From NCBI RefSeq assembly GCF_012027395.1, contig NZ_SNUJ01000001.1, forward strand, positions 248,001 to 312,000: a stretch of DNA of 64,000 bases. Reading direction: 5' to 3'. Below, piece after piece: positions 42,624-51,466 of the stretch. Every line of letters starts with the position of its first letter. Position 1 is the stretch's first letter. The notes beneath the pieces are model-generated. The model did not search any database. It had not been told where the DNA came from and saw only the letters and a list, made by a program, of their open reading frames with translations. Source of the stretch: Thermococcus sp. LS1 (GTDB lineage: Archaea; Methanobacteriota_B; Thermococci; Thermococcales; Thermococcaceae). Position numbers and translations under genes: made by a program.

Positions 42624-43310
42624 TCATTTTCCTGAAAACAATCCCTGTTCTCCGTGCCTTATGAACGGATACAAGGAGCGTGCGATTCCATAGGTTATCA
42701 GAAGGGGTTCAAGAACCGGCACCCCAAACCTACTCCAAACATCTTTCCTCAATCTATCCGCGATGTTCACGAACCCGGTACAGCCGAGAACTATGACATC
42801 AGCCCCATCTTCAGCGGCTTTTTCACAGGCCTTTAGAGTCTCCTCGTAGAGACTCTCCTCGTTTTTCAGTATACCTCCTACCGGGAGATCTATTCTCCTA
42901 ACGGAGACGAGTTTGTCGAACAAGCCGTATTCCCTAGCCTGAATTCGTGTCCAGGATACCAGATTTTGTCCCGGCCCAACCACGGAAAACTCACCAAGCA
43001 TAGCGGCGATGTGAAGGGTCGTTTCCCCAGCACCGAAGACTGGAACGTTAAGGTTCTCCCTGAGTTCAAAGAGACATGGGTCTGCAAAGCAGTTCAAGAC
43101 AACTGCCGATGCACCTTGGAATTCGTTCAGATGCTTTAGGACGGAGGCACAGGCCAGGGTCTTCTGGGTGAAGTTCCCTATCTCCTCCGGCCCGTCCTTC
43201 AGCGTCACTATCCTGAAGTGATCCTCCGGGTAGTGCCGGGCAAGATACTCCTTCGTTTCCCGCTGGAAATTACCCTTTTCATCGTTTATTGGGTCCAGAA
43301 TCACTATCAT
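42624..43310 (-). CDS. Asp/Glu/hydantoin racemase family protein, copy 2
   Basis: A 228-aa racemase-fold protein with cysteines in LNCFADPCL (about 75) and LGCTGFVN (about 178), the paired catalytic positions of the family. It diverges strongly from copy 1 (for example DPINDEKGN versus NPVGTEEWN), so the two likely have different substrates or form a heteromer. GGTGA precedes ATG 43310, whose A coincides with the last base of the oppF stop, indicating coupling to the transporter. Confidence 0.84.
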   Translation of the reverse strand: MIVILDPINDEKGNFQRETKEYLARHYPEDHFRIVTLKDGPEEIGNFTQKTLACASVLKHLNEFQGASAVVLNCFADPCLFELRENLNVPVFGAGETTLHIAAMLGEFSVVGPGQNLVSWTRIQAREYGLFDKLVSVRRIDLPVGGILKNEESLYEETLKACEKAAEDGADVIVLGCTGFVNIADRLRKDVWSRFGVPVLEPLLITYGIARSLYPFIRHGEQGLFSGK

Positions 43311-44266
43311 CACAGCTCACCCGCAAAATGGCATCTTACGAAGTGGCCCCTCTCCACCTCAATCATTTCAGGCTCCTCCCGCTTGCAGACATCCTTTGCG
43401 TAGGGACACCTCGTGTGGAATCTGCATCCACTCGGCGGGTTTATGGGACTGGGGATTTCTCCGATTACTGCTCCTTTCCCTATGTTTCTAGCCTTTGGAT
43501 CTGGCACGGGTATCGAGCTCAAGAGCATCCTCGTGTAGGGGTGCATCGGATTATCGAAAACCTGCTCAATAGTTCCGACCTCAACGAGCTTCCCTAGGTA
43601 CATGACGCCGACGTGATCTGCCAGATACCTCACCACTCCGAGGTCGTGGGAAATGAAGAGGTAGGTAAGTTCCCGCTCCTTCTGAAGTCTCTCAAGGAGG
43701 TTGAGAACCTGGGCCTGAACTGAGACGTCGAGAGCTGAGGTAGGCTCGTCCAGAACGAGGAACTCCGGATTCAGGGCAAGGGCTCTCGCTATAGCAACGC
43801 GCTGGCACTGACCGCCACTTATCTCATCGGGATATTTCCTCGCGTGTTCCTCGCTAAGCCCAACCGATTCAAGGAGACCTAGTACGGTGTCCTCAATGTC
43901 TTCATGCCCGTACTCCCTCAGGGGTTCCGCGATGATGTCAAATATAGTCAGTCGTGGATTGAGGGATGAATAGGGATCCTGGTATATTATTTGCATCTTG
44001 GGCCGTAGCTCCCGGAGCTCCTCCTTGGAGAGGGCCGTTACCTCGATGTCGTTGAAGTATACCTTTCCATCCGTAGGCTCGTAGAGCCGCAGGATAGTTC
44101 TTCCGGTGGTAGATTTCCCACTCCCACTCTCACCAACAAGCCCGAACGTCTCCCCATCGTGTATCTCGAAGGAGACACCGTCAACGGCCTTCAGCCACGT
44201 CGTTTTCTTTCTGATAAATCCCTGGGTTATCGGGAAGTACTTCCTGAGGTTTTCAACCCTTAACAC
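43310..44266 (-). CDS. oppF: Oligopeptide-type ABC transporter ATP-binding protein OppF
   Basis: A 318-aa ATPase: Walker A GESGSGKSTTGR, Q-loop IIYQDPYSSLNPR, signature SGGQCQRVAIARAL, Walker B FLVLDEPTSALD, H-loop FISHDLG, and the Opp/Dpp C-terminal Cys cluster CRFHTRCPYAKDVC, which in this family binds an Fe-S cluster. GGGGGTGA lies 5 nt before GTG 44266; GTG 44275 is an alternative. It overlaps oppD by 14 bp. Confidence 0.92.
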   Translation of the reverse strand: MLRVENLRKYFPITQGFIRKKTTWLKAVDGVSFEIHDGETFGLVGESGSGKSTTGRTILRLYEPTDGKVYFNDIEVTALSKEELRELRPKMQIIYQDPYSSLNPRLTIFDIIAEPLREYGHEDIEDTVLGLLESVGLSEEHARKYPDEISGGQCQRVAIARALALNPEFLVLDEPTSALDVSVQAQVLNLLERLQKERELTYLFISHDLGVVRYLADHVGVMYLGKLVEVGTIEQVFDNPMHPYTRMLLSSIPVPDPKARNIGKGAVIGEIPSPINPPSGCRFHTRCPYAKDVCKREEPEMIEVERGHFVRCHFAGEL

Positions 44267-45230
44267 CGGTTTCACCCCCGTATAAGTGACAGGCCACGAA
44301 GTGCCCAGGGGAGCGTTCGATGAGCTCTGGCTTTACCCTACTGCAGATGTCCTTCGCGTAGTCACATCTTGGATGAAACCTGCATCCCACCGGAGGGTTC
44401 AAGAGGCTCGGAACACTACCCCCAAGGGGTTTGAGAGGCTTCTTTGTCCTCGGGTCTGGGACTACCGATAGCAATCCTTGCGTGTATGGATGAAGGGGGT
44501 TCTCAAAGAGCTCTTCCGTCGGGGCTATCTCGACTATGTTGCCCGCGTACATTACCCCCACACGGTCACAGACTTCTGCCACAACCCCGAGGTCATGGGT
44601 TATGAGAAGAACCGAGAAATTGTACCTGTCCCTAAGGTCGAGTATCAGTTTGAGTATCTGCTTCTGGATGGTAACATCCAAAGCCGTGGTCGGCTCGTCC
44701 GCTATCAGAAGGGAAGGATTCGATGAGAGAGCCATCGCTATCATTATTCTCTGCCTCATGCCACCACTGAGCTCGTGAGGATATGAATTGAGTATCCTTT
44801 CAGGGTCAGAGAGCCCAACGGACTTCAAAAGGTTCTTGGCGTGCTCCCACGCTTCTTCCTTGTTTAAACCCTCGTGAAGTGTTATTATGTCGACCATCTG
44901 ATCCCCGATCTTAAATAGGGGGTTCAGAGAAGTCATCGGGTCCTGGAATATTATAGAAATTTCTTTGCCCCGGAGCTTCCTCATTTCTTCTTCCGATTTT
45001 TCCAGCAAGTTCTCGCCCTTGAAGAGAATTTCCCCCAAAATCTGGGCGTTTGAAGGAAGCAGACGGAGCACGCTCAAGGCGGTTACACTCTTCCCGCATC
45101 CGGTTTCCCCGACGAGGCCGAATATCTCGCCCTCCCTTATCTCAAAGCTGACGCCGTTGAGAACCTTTGCAACGCCCCACATCGTTCTAAAGTTGATGTA
45201 GAGGTCGCGTATTTCGAGCACGTTGCTCAT
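44253..45230 (-). CDS. oppD: Oligopeptide-type ABC transporter ATP-binding protein OppD
   Basis: A 325-aa ATPase with Walker A GETGCGKSVTAL, IIFQDPMTSLNPL, signature SGGMRQRIMIAMAL, Walker B LLIADEPTTALD, LITHDLG, and the C-terminal CRFHPRCDYAKDIC cluster motif. The open frame runs 37 codons upstream through oppC, but GGAGGTTACT before ATG 45230 decides the start. It forms the ATPase heterodimer with OppF. Confidence 0.94.
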   Translation of the reverse strand: MSNVLEIRDLYINFRTMWGVAKVLNGVSFEIREGEIFGLVGETGCGKSVTALSVLRLLPSNAQILGEILFKGENLLEKSEEEMRKLRGKEISIIFQDPMTSLNPLFKIGDQMVDIITLHEGLNKEEAWEHAKNLLKSVGLSDPERILNSYPHELSGGMRQRIMIAMALSSNPSLLIADEPTTALDVTIQKQILKLILDLRDRYNFSVLLITHDLGVVAEVCDRVGVMYAGNIVEIAPTEELFENPLHPYTQGLLSVVPDPRTKKPLKPLGGSVPSLLNPPVGCRFHPRCDYAKDICSRVKPELIERSPGHFVACHLYGGETGVKG

Positions 45231-46081
45231 AGTAACCTCCTCCTCAGCCTCGGATCGATTACCTCCCTCACGGTGTCTCCAAGCAGGTTGAAGGCCATGA
45301 CCGTGATGAATATCGCCAGTCCTGGGAAGACGGGATACCACCAGTAATTCAGGAAGTAGTCCTTCCCTTCACTGACCATTAAACCCCAGTCGGGTGTTGG
45401 AGGCTGGACGCCGAGTCCAAGAAAGCTCAGCGCAGCCGCTTCAAGAATGGCAGAGCCCATGTCCATGGTCGCCTGTACTATTATCGGAGAGAGGGAGTTC
45501 GGGAGCACGTGGCGCAACATAATCTTCCAGTCCGAAATTCCCATCGCCTTCGAGGCCTCAACGTAGGGACGCTCCTTCACAGAAATTGCCATCCCCCTGG
45601 CTAGCCTTGTGTACCATGGCCACCAGCTTATCGCGAGGGCAACGATGGCATTTGTCATTCCCCTACCGAGGCTCGTTGCTATGAGAAGGGCCAGAAGCAA
45701 TGGCGGGAAAGCAAGGAAGATGTCGGTTATCCTCATGATTATAAGGTCCGTCTTGCCGCTGAAGTAACCAGCTATCAGTCCCAGAGGGACGCCTATCAGC
45801 AATGCCAGCGCAACCACCGAGAAGCCCATCAACAACGATGTCCTCGCGCCGTATATCACTCTGCTAAGGATGTCCCTCCCCATGTGGTCTGTTCCGAAGA
45901 GATGCGTTCTGCTCGGCGGTTGCAGCCTCTCCTGAAGGTTAGGCTCTCCAAGGGCCTGGTCGGGATACGGTGCGAGCACTGGGGCGAGAAGTGCCATAAG
46001 TATCAGGCCGACTATTATCGCTAGACCGATCAGAGAAAGTTTGTTCCTCAGAAGGATTTTAACTGTCTCTTCTTTCCTCAT
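45227..46081 (-). CDS. oppC: Oligopeptide-type ABC transporter permease OppC
   Basis: A 284-aa permease with six membrane helices, an N-terminal OppC-type segment (LAPYPDQALGEPNLQERLQPPSRTHLFGTDHMGRD is its periplasmic stretch), and the cytoplasmic coupling motif EASKAMGISDWKIMLRHVLPN. GGAGG precedes ATG 46081 and its stop overlaps oppD by 4 bp. Confidence 0.94.
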   Translation of the reverse strand: MRKEETVKILLRNKLSLIGLAIIVGLILMALLAPVLAPYPDQALGEPNLQERLQPPSRTHLFGTDHMGRDILSRVIYGARTSLLMGFSVVALALLIGVPLGLIAGYFSGKTDLIIMRITDIFLAFPPLLLALLIATSLGRGMTNAIVALAISWWPWYTRLARGMAISVKERPYVEASKAMGISDWKIMLRHVLPNSLSPIIVQATMDMGSAILEAAALSFLGLGVQPPTPDWGLMVSEGKDYFLNYWWYPVFPGLAIFITVMAFNLLGDTVREVIDPRLRRRLL

Positions 46082-46090
46082 TTTCCTCCC

Positions 46091-47110
46091 TCACAGCCTT
46101 ATCCTCGGGTCAAGTTTGACCTGGATTAGGTCAACTATCAGGTTGATGAACACGTAAGCCGTGGCCGTGATTATCGTGACTCCAAGAACCGCAGGATAAT
46201 CCATGCTCAGGATCGCATAGGCCGCGTACCTGCCGAGACCGGGCCAGTTGAATATCAGCTCGACCAGGAAAGCCCCGACGAGGGTGTAGGCAAACGAAAG
46301 GCCCACCGTTATCAGCGCCGGGGCTATGGCGTTCTTCAGAGCATACTCGAAGTATATCTTCTTTGAGGGAAGGCCGTAGGCCCACGCGGTGCGGATGTAG
46401 TTCTCGTTTAGGACTTCTATCATCATCGACCGTACCTGCCGGGTTATCAGGCCGATGGGATACATGGCGAGAGTTAGGGCAGGCAGTATTAGATGCTTAA
46501 GCGCATCAACGAAGACCGGAATGTTCCACGTCAGCAGGGAGTCGAGGAGGTAGAATCCAGTTATTACGTGAAGAGGATGCTCTAACATGACAACCGTGTC
46601 AACCCTGCCCGCTAACGGGAGTATTCCAAGATGCTTAAAGAATATAAGCTGGAGCACGATTCCAAACCAGAAAGCGGGCAGTGAAACGCCGCTTATTGCA
46701 AAGACCCTGCCGAAATTGTCAACCCACGAATCCTTTTTGACGGCGGAATAAACGCCTAATGGGATGGCGATAACTATTGCTATGAACTCCGCGGCAAGTA
46801 TCAGCTCAAACGTGGCCGTAAAGGCGGATTTTAAATCCACCGCAACGGGGTTGTGGGTTCTTATTGAGACCCCAAGGTCGCCGTGAAGGAGAGACCACAG
46901 ATAGTAAGCAAACTGCTTGACCACGGGATCGTTGAGATGAAGCTGCTCCCTCGCCCTCTCGATGGCCTCCGGGGTTGGATGAGCACCGACCCACAGGGCC
47001 GCAGGGTCGGATGGAATTATCCTGGATACAAAAAACACGACGGTTACAACACCAATAATAACAAACACTGCCAACACAAGCCTGTATACGATGTACTCCC
47101 TGAACCTCAT
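46091..47110 (-). CDS. oppB: Oligopeptide-type ABC transporter permease OppB
   Basis: A 339-aa permease with about six helices and the coupling motif YIRTAWAYGLPSKKIYFEYALKNA. The N-terminal VSRIIPSDPAALWVG and the long extracytoplasmic loop are typical of OppB/DppB. It pairs with OppC to form the channel. The gap to oppC is 9 bp and to oppA 44 bp. Confidence 0.94.
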   Translation of the reverse strand: MRFREYIVYRLVLAVFVIIGVVTVVFFVSRIIPSDPAALWVGAHPTPEAIERAREQLHLNDPVVKQFAYYLWSLLHGDLGVSIRTHNPVAVDLKSAFTATFELILAAEFIAIVIAIPLGVYSAVKKDSWVDNFGRVFAISGVSLPAFWFGIVLQLIFFKHLGILPLAGRVDTVVMLEHPLHVITGFYLLDSLLTWNIPVFVDALKHLILPALTLAMYPIGLITRQVRSMMIEVLNENYIRTAWAYGLPSKKIYFEYALKNAIAPALITVGLSFAYTLVGAFLVELIFNWPGLGRYAAYAILSMDYPAVLGVTIITATAYVFINLIVDLIQVKLDPRIRL

Positions 47111-47154
47111 CGTCCCCTCCCCTCATCTACCGAATGGAGTAAAAGAAAAAGAAA

Positions 47155-48771
47155 TCACGCCTTGTGCAGGTCATAGAAGAAAACCACCTGCGGATAGCCT
47201 GGGTTATCCTTGAACCCTGCGATGCTCTTGTGGTAGACGTAAACATCATCCGGGTTATAGAAGAATATTGCCGGAGCGTCTTCCATCAGTATCTCTTCAG
47301 CCTTCCTGTAGAGCTGGGCGGCCTTATCCTGGTTGATACCTTCCAGCGTAGCCGCCTCGTCAATGGCCTTGTCAAACTCGCCATTGCAGTAGTAGCAGAG
47401 GTTAAAGTTGATTTCCTCCTCACAGTGGAACATGTTGAAGAGGAAGTCATAGGGCGTCGGGTATGTTGGCCACCAGTACATCATGAGCACGTCTTGGGCC
47501 TTTGATGGGTCACTCTTTGCGAGGGCCCATTGCTGCTCCCAATTCATCGGCCTTATCTCAACCTCAACACCGAGCTTTTTCCACTCGGCCTTTATTATCT
47601 CAGCAACTTTTGCCTCTGCCTGGTCACCCTGAGTATACGTCAGCACGAGTTTGAATCCACCATTGGGATACCCTGCTTGGGCCAACAACTGCTTCGCCTT
47701 GTCAATGTCGTAGGTGTACATGTTCAGGTCTTCAAAGTGACCCAACATGCCCTTTGGAATCGGGCCTTTGGCAACCTCACCGTAACCATGGAGGACGTAA
47801 TCAACGATGTCCTTGTAGGGAACAGCGTAGCTGAGGGCCTGTCTCACCAGTTTGTTATTCAGCGGCTCCTTCTTAGTGTTGAAAAAGGCATAGAGTTCCT
47901 GATAGGATGCTGTCTGGTCGACTTTAACGTTTGGATTCTCCTGGAGCTTCGGGAGGTCATCGAGTGGCAGATCCCTCGTTATCTGGATTTCCCCGCTCGT
48001 CACCATCTGCTCCCTCAGGGAGGCATCCGGCACTATCTTTATCACCGCAATATCGAACTGGTCGTTGCTCCAGCCGCCCCAGTAGTCACTGAATTTCTCA
48101 AGGACTATTTCCGTCTTTGGATCATATTTGTCTTTTACTATCGTGTATGGCCCCGTTCCAGCGTCTTGTCCCTGGTTGAGCCAATCGGCTATTGCGTTAT
48201 CGTCCCCAATGGTCGAAAGATACTTGCTATCCATTATGTAAGCACCGTAGGCTGAGGAGGCTATTAACGGGAGGTTCGCCGGGTATTTTAGGTAGAACTT
48301 TATAGTGTAGTCGTTCACAACTTCCATTTTTTCAATGGGATCCCATATGAACGCCGGTCCCAGACCCATTCTGAGGGTTCTCTCAATGGACCATTTAACG
48401 TCCTCTGCCGTCATTGTGTTGCCGGTGTGGAATTTGACACCCTCCCTTAGATGGAAAGTCCAAATAGTTCCATTCTCGTTGCTCTCCCATGAGGTGGCGA
48501 GCCATGGCTCCAGCCCGTTGGGGGTGTACTTAACAAGGCACTCATAAACGTTCGCAAGGACTACTATGGAATTGGAAAACTCCGTGCTTGGGTCGAGAGT
48601 TATCATCTCGCTTCCGTATCCGTAGATCACGACGTTTGTTGTTTTCTCCGATGTGGAACTCTCACCGGAAGCAGTGCTTGTAGAAGTGCTCTCCTGCCCA
48701 CTCAAGCATCCACTGGCCACCACACCCATAACGGTGATGACCAGCATAAACAGGGCAAGTTCCTTTTTCAC
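47155..48771 (-). CDS. oppA: Oligopeptide-type ABC transporter solute-binding lipoprotein
   Basis: A 538-aa family-5 solute-binding protein with a lipoprotein signal (lipobox VASGC at about residues 18-22), a Ser/Thr-rich tether of about 25 residues, then the binding domain beginning NVVIYGYGSEMITLDPSTEFSN. The family binds peptides, nickel, cellobiose or small amides. GTG start at 48771 has GGTGGT 3 nt upstream. It is the first gene of oppABCDF and the adjoining racemase/DUF917 genes, so its ligand is the best clue to what the cluster uses. Confidence 0.93.
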   Translation of the reverse strand: MKKELALFMLVITVMGVVASGCLSGQESTSTSTASGESSTSEKTTNVVIYGYGSEMITLDPSTEFSNSIVVLANVYECLVKYTPNGLEPWLATSWESNENGTIWTFHLREGVKFHTGNTMTAEDVKWSIERTLRMGLGPAFIWDPIEKMEVVNDYTIKFYLKYPANLPLIASSAYGAYIMDSKYLSTIGDDNAIADWLNQGQDAGTGPYTIVKDKYDPKTEIVLEKFSDYWGGWSNDQFDIAVIKIVPDASLREQMVTSGEIQITRDLPLDDLPKLQENPNVKVDQTASYQELYAFFNTKKEPLNNKLVRQALSYAVPYKDIVDYVLHGYGEVAKGPIPKGMLGHFEDLNMYTYDIDKAKQLLAQAGYPNGGFKLVLTYTQGDQAEAKVAEIIKAEWKKLGVEVEIRPMNWEQQWALAKSDPSKAQDVLMMYWWPTYPTPYDFLFNMFHCEEEINFNLCYYCNGEFDKAIDEAATLEGINQDKAAQLYRKAEEILMEDAPAIFFYNPDDVYVYHKSIAGFKDNPGYPQVVFFYDLHKA

Positions 48772-49019
48772 AATACCACCCCTGGATTATGTTAATGATT
48801 TTATCACAGTTTCTTTAATGTTTTTATATTATTTAACTGTGTCTGTTCAAAATCTTCACAATTTTATGACCAACTTTATCAAGCATGTGGTTAACAATAT
48901 TAACGGACATTAGTGTTATGATTTTATCATCAACGTTTTGATATGTTCTTTAAGATACCGGTTCATTTTACACAAAAGGATTATATGCCCAAGGGAGGAT
49001 TTCGTGAGTGGTGATAGCT
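48772..49019. promoter_or_regulatory. AT-rich divergent control region of oppA and gcvT
   Basis: A 248-bp intergenic region, far more AT-rich than its neighbours. It contains the 12-mer ATGATTTTATCA twice in direct orientation (48795-48806 and 48918-48929), the small palindrome GTTAA-CAATA-TTAAC at 48890-48904, and several TATA-like stretches (TTTTTATATTATTTAA at about 48820 for oppA; GGATTATATGCCC at about 48979 for gcvT). The repeated 12-mer is a candidate operator. Confidence 0.55.
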
Positions 49020-50216
49020 ATGGTCAAGAGGGTTCACATCTTCGACTGGCACAAGGAAAACGCGAAGAAGGTTGAAGAGTTCGCCGGCTGGGAGATGCCT
49101 ATCTGGTACTCCAGCATAAAGGAGGAGCACCTCGCCGTCAGAAACGGCGTCGGTATCTTTGATGTCTCCCACATGGGAGAGTTCATCTTCCGCGGTAAGG
49201 ACGCCCTTGAGTTCCTCCAGTACGTCACGACCAACGACATAAGCAGGCCGCCGGCGATAAGTGGAACCTACACGCTCGTCCTCAACGAGAGGGGAGCGGT
49301 GAAGGATGAAACTCTGGTCTTCAACATGGGAAATGACACCTACATGATGGTCTGTGACAGCGATGCATTCGAAAAGCTCGAGGCCTGGTTCAACGCGATA
49401 AAGCGCGGAATAGAGAAGTTCGGCGAGCTCGACCTTGAGATTGAGAACAAGACCTACGACATGGCGATGTTCTCCATTCAGGGACCGAAGGCCAGGGATT
49501 TGGCCAAGGATCTCTTTGGCATCGACATCAACGAGCTCTGGTGGTTCCAGGCCAAGGAAGTCGAGCTCGACGGTATAAAGATGCTCCTCTCCAGGAGCGG
49601 GTACACCGGCGAGAACGGCTTTGAGGTCTACTTCGAGGACGCCAACCCATACCACCCCAATCCAGAGAAGAGGGGCGAGCCCGAGAAGGCCCTCCACGTC
49701 TGGAAGACAATACTCGAAGCCGGCGAGAAATACGGCATTAAGCCTGCCGGACTCGGCGCCCGTGACACCCTCAGGCTTGAGGCTGGCTACACGCTTTACG
49801 GCAACGAGACCAAGGAGCTTCAGCTCCTCAGCACCGACATCGACGAGGTTACTCCACTCCAGGCAAACCTCGACTTCGCCATCTTCTGGGACAAGGAGTT
49901 CATCGGAAAGGAGGCTCTGCTCAAGCAGAGGGAGCGCGGCATTCCGAGGAAGCTCGTCCACTTCAAGATGATCGACAAGGGCATCCCAAGGGAGGGCTAC
50001 AAGGTCTACGCCAACGGCGAGCTCATCGGCGAGGTTACGAGCGGAACCAGCTCACCGCTCCTCGGCATCGGAATAGGTATCGCCTTCGTTAAGACGGAGT
50101 ACGCCAAACCTGGCGTCGAAATAGAGGTTGAGATAAGGGGCAAGCCCAGAAAAGCCGTAACCGTTGCTCCCCCGTTCTATGACCCCAAGAAGTACGGCGC
50201 CTTCAGGGAGGAGTGA
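49020..50216 (+). CDS. gcvT: Aminomethyltransferase (glycine cleavage T protein)
   Basis: A 398-aa T-protein that transfers the methylene group of glycine to tetrahydropterin and releases ammonia. Signatures: [74 protein letters not shown]-like end. GGTGAT 4 nt upstream selects ATG 49020 over GTG codons at 49008 and 49011. The other glycine cleavage genes are not in the window. Confidence 0.95.
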   Translation: MVKRVHIFDWHKENAKKVEEFAGWEMPIWYSSIKEEHLAVRNGVGIFDVSHMGEFIFRGKDALEFLQYVTTNDISRPPAISGTYTLVLNERGAVKDETLVFNMGNDTYMMVCDSDAFEKLEAWFNAIKRGIEKFGELDLEIENKTYDMAMFSIQGPKARDLAKDLFGIDINELWWFQAKEVELDGIKMLLSRSGYTGENGFEVYFEDANPYHPNPEKRGEPEKALHVWKTILEAGEKYGIKPAGLGARDTLRLEAGYTLYGNETKELQLLSTDIDEVTPLQANLDFAIFWDKEFIGKEALLKQRERGIPRKLVHFKMIDKGIPREGYKVYANGELIGEVTSGTSSPLLGIGIGIAFVKTEYAKPGVEIEVEIRGKPRKAVTVAPPFYDPKKYGAFREE

Positions 50217-50247
50217 GGTTTTTATTCCCTTTTCCCCATCTTTCCCC

Positions 50248-51075
50248 ATGTCTAAAAAGCACGCGATCGGAGCCGTTCTCCTCTGGTCAACGGTTGCATC
50301 TGCCTTCAAGCTCTCGCTCGGGTATCTAACTCCACTTCAGCTGCTCTTCTATGCCTCGCTAACTTCATTGCTCGTCTTTGGCGTTCTCTACGCCAAAGAT
50401 TTCGCACCGAGAAGGGAAAACCTTCGTTCGGCCTATCTCGGGCTGATTAATCCGCTTATCTACTACACGGTACTCTTCTCGGCCTACGACCGCCTGCCGG
50501 CCCAAGAGGCACAGGCCCTGAACTACACCTGGCCGCTGATGCTGGTTGTCCTCTCTATCCCCCTCCTCGGAAAGAGACCCAGTGTTAGGGCAATAGCTGG
50601 CTTGTTCCTCGGCTTCCTCGGGGCCCTCGTCGTTGCAACGAAAGGGAACCTGGCCGAACTGAACTTTACAGACCCAGTCGGTGTTACATTAGGCCTCGGG
50701 AGCGCTGTGATATGGGCATCTTACTGGATACTGAACCTCCGCGACGAGAGACCCCTGGTTGAGAAGATGTTCTGGAACTTCCTTTTCGGCTTCATCTATG
50801 TAGCGACCGCAGCTTTCCTCACCGGAAGCTTCGCCCTCCCAGAACCAAAGGCTCTGGCCGGGGCTATTTACGTCGGCCTCTTCGAGATGGGTGTGACCTT
50901 CCTGCTCTGGTACAGAGCCGTGGAGAACGACATGGCCTTTGCCTCAAACTTGGCCTACCTCGTCCCCTTCCTCTCGTTAGTCTTCATATCGGTGGTCGTG
51001 GGCGAGAGCATAGCTCCGTCAACGGTTGTGGGACTGGCGATGATAGTTGGCGGAATCATTATTGGAAGGGAATAG
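50248..51075 (+). CDS. EamA/DMT-family transporter
   Basis: A 275-aa membrane protein with ten predicted helices in two EamA repeats (about 5-130 and 140-275), the drug/metabolite transporter fold. Characteristic segments are ALNYTWPLMLVVLSI and VAENxx-like AVENDMAFASNLAYLVPFLSLVF. Substrate unknown; amino acids or metabolites are typical. ATG 50248 begins MSKKHAIG; the longer frame upstream is gcvT code. It lies 31 bp after gcvT. Confidence 0.88.
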   Translation: MSKKHAIGAVLLWSTVASAFKLSLGYLTPLQLLFYASLTSLLVFGVLYAKDFAPRRENLRSAYLGLINPLIYYTVLFSAYDRLPAQEAQALNYTWPLMLVVLSIPLLGKRPSVRAIAGLFLGFLGALVVATKGNLAELNFTDPVGVTLGLGSAVIWASYWILNLRDERPLVEKMFWNFLFGFIYVATAAFLTGSFALPEPKALAGAIYVGLFEMGVTFLLWYRAVENDMAFASNLAYLVPFLSLVFISVVVGESIAPSTVVGLAMIVGGIIIGRE

Positions 51076-51117
51076 CACAAAACTTATAAACCTCCCCTAG
51101 CTAAGGTTAAGCCGGAT

Positions 51118-51257
51118 GGGGGCGTGGTGTAGCCTGGTCCATCATCGCGGGCTCCAGAGGTATGAGGACTTGCGGGTTTGCTGATTGGGGATGAGCCTTT
51201 GGAGCTCTGACCCGGAGAAACCCGCGGACCGGGGTTCAAATCCCCGCGCCCCCACCA
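51118..51257 (+). tRNA. tRNA-Trp (CCA) with intron
   Basis: Mature parts: acceptor GGGGGCG with CGCCCCC, anticodon stem GCGGG/CCCGC with loop C-T-CCA-G-A (anticodon CCA at 51154-51156), T-arm CGGGG-TTCAAAT-CCCCG, encoded CCA at 51255-51257. The exons are interrupted after position 37 by a 62-nt intron (51158-51219). A TATA-like CTTATAAACC at 51083-51092 is the promoter. Confidence 0.95.
51158..51219 (+). ncRNA. tRNA-Trp intron carrying a box C/D guide
   Basis: The intron contains box C ATGAGGA (51162-51168), D' CTGA (51181-51184), a C'-like ATGAG (51191-51195) and D CTGA (51207-51210). The guide before D (TGGAGC) pairs with GCTCCA of the anticodon loop and places C34 at D+5. The guide before D' (GCGGGTTT) pairs with AAACCCGC across the 3' splice site and places C39 at D'+5. 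This agrees with the known self-methylating tRNA-Trp introns of Euryarchaeota (positions 34 and 39). The exact intron ends are inferred from the canonical 37/38 site. Confidence 0.85.
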
Positions 51258-51466
51258 TTTCTGAAAAACTTCTTCCGGGAGTCTAACGCACACTGTTTCC
51301 TTTTGATAGACCCTTGCGTTTGTGAGCCCTTGCCTTTTCTATAGACATAGCACGGAGAAGTAACTGATGGGGATGCTCTGAAGCAGCTAGTAACCCCAAC
51401 AGCCGGCCAGTACCAACGGAAGTTTTATTAACTTTGACTTACAAAAACATAATTAAGGTGATGGCT
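51258..51466. other. Non-coding stretch with a coding-like tail
   Basis: About 200 bp without a clear gene. A plus-strand frame from 51351 to the TAA at 51429-51431 reads HGEVTDGDALKQLVTPTAG followed by QYQRKFY and looks like the C-terminal end of a protein, but it is preceded by a stop and has no start. A TATA-like GTTTTATTAAC at 51422-51432 belongs to the next gene. Confidence 0.4.

Noticed and set aside
48890-48929. TGM-like site upstream of oppA (TATCAT...TTGATA)
   Set aside because: The spacing between the half-sites is two bases too long for TATCAC-N5-GTGATA.
51084-51293. 69-codon minus-strand open frame
   Set aside because: Antisense to tRNA-Trp; no ribosome site.
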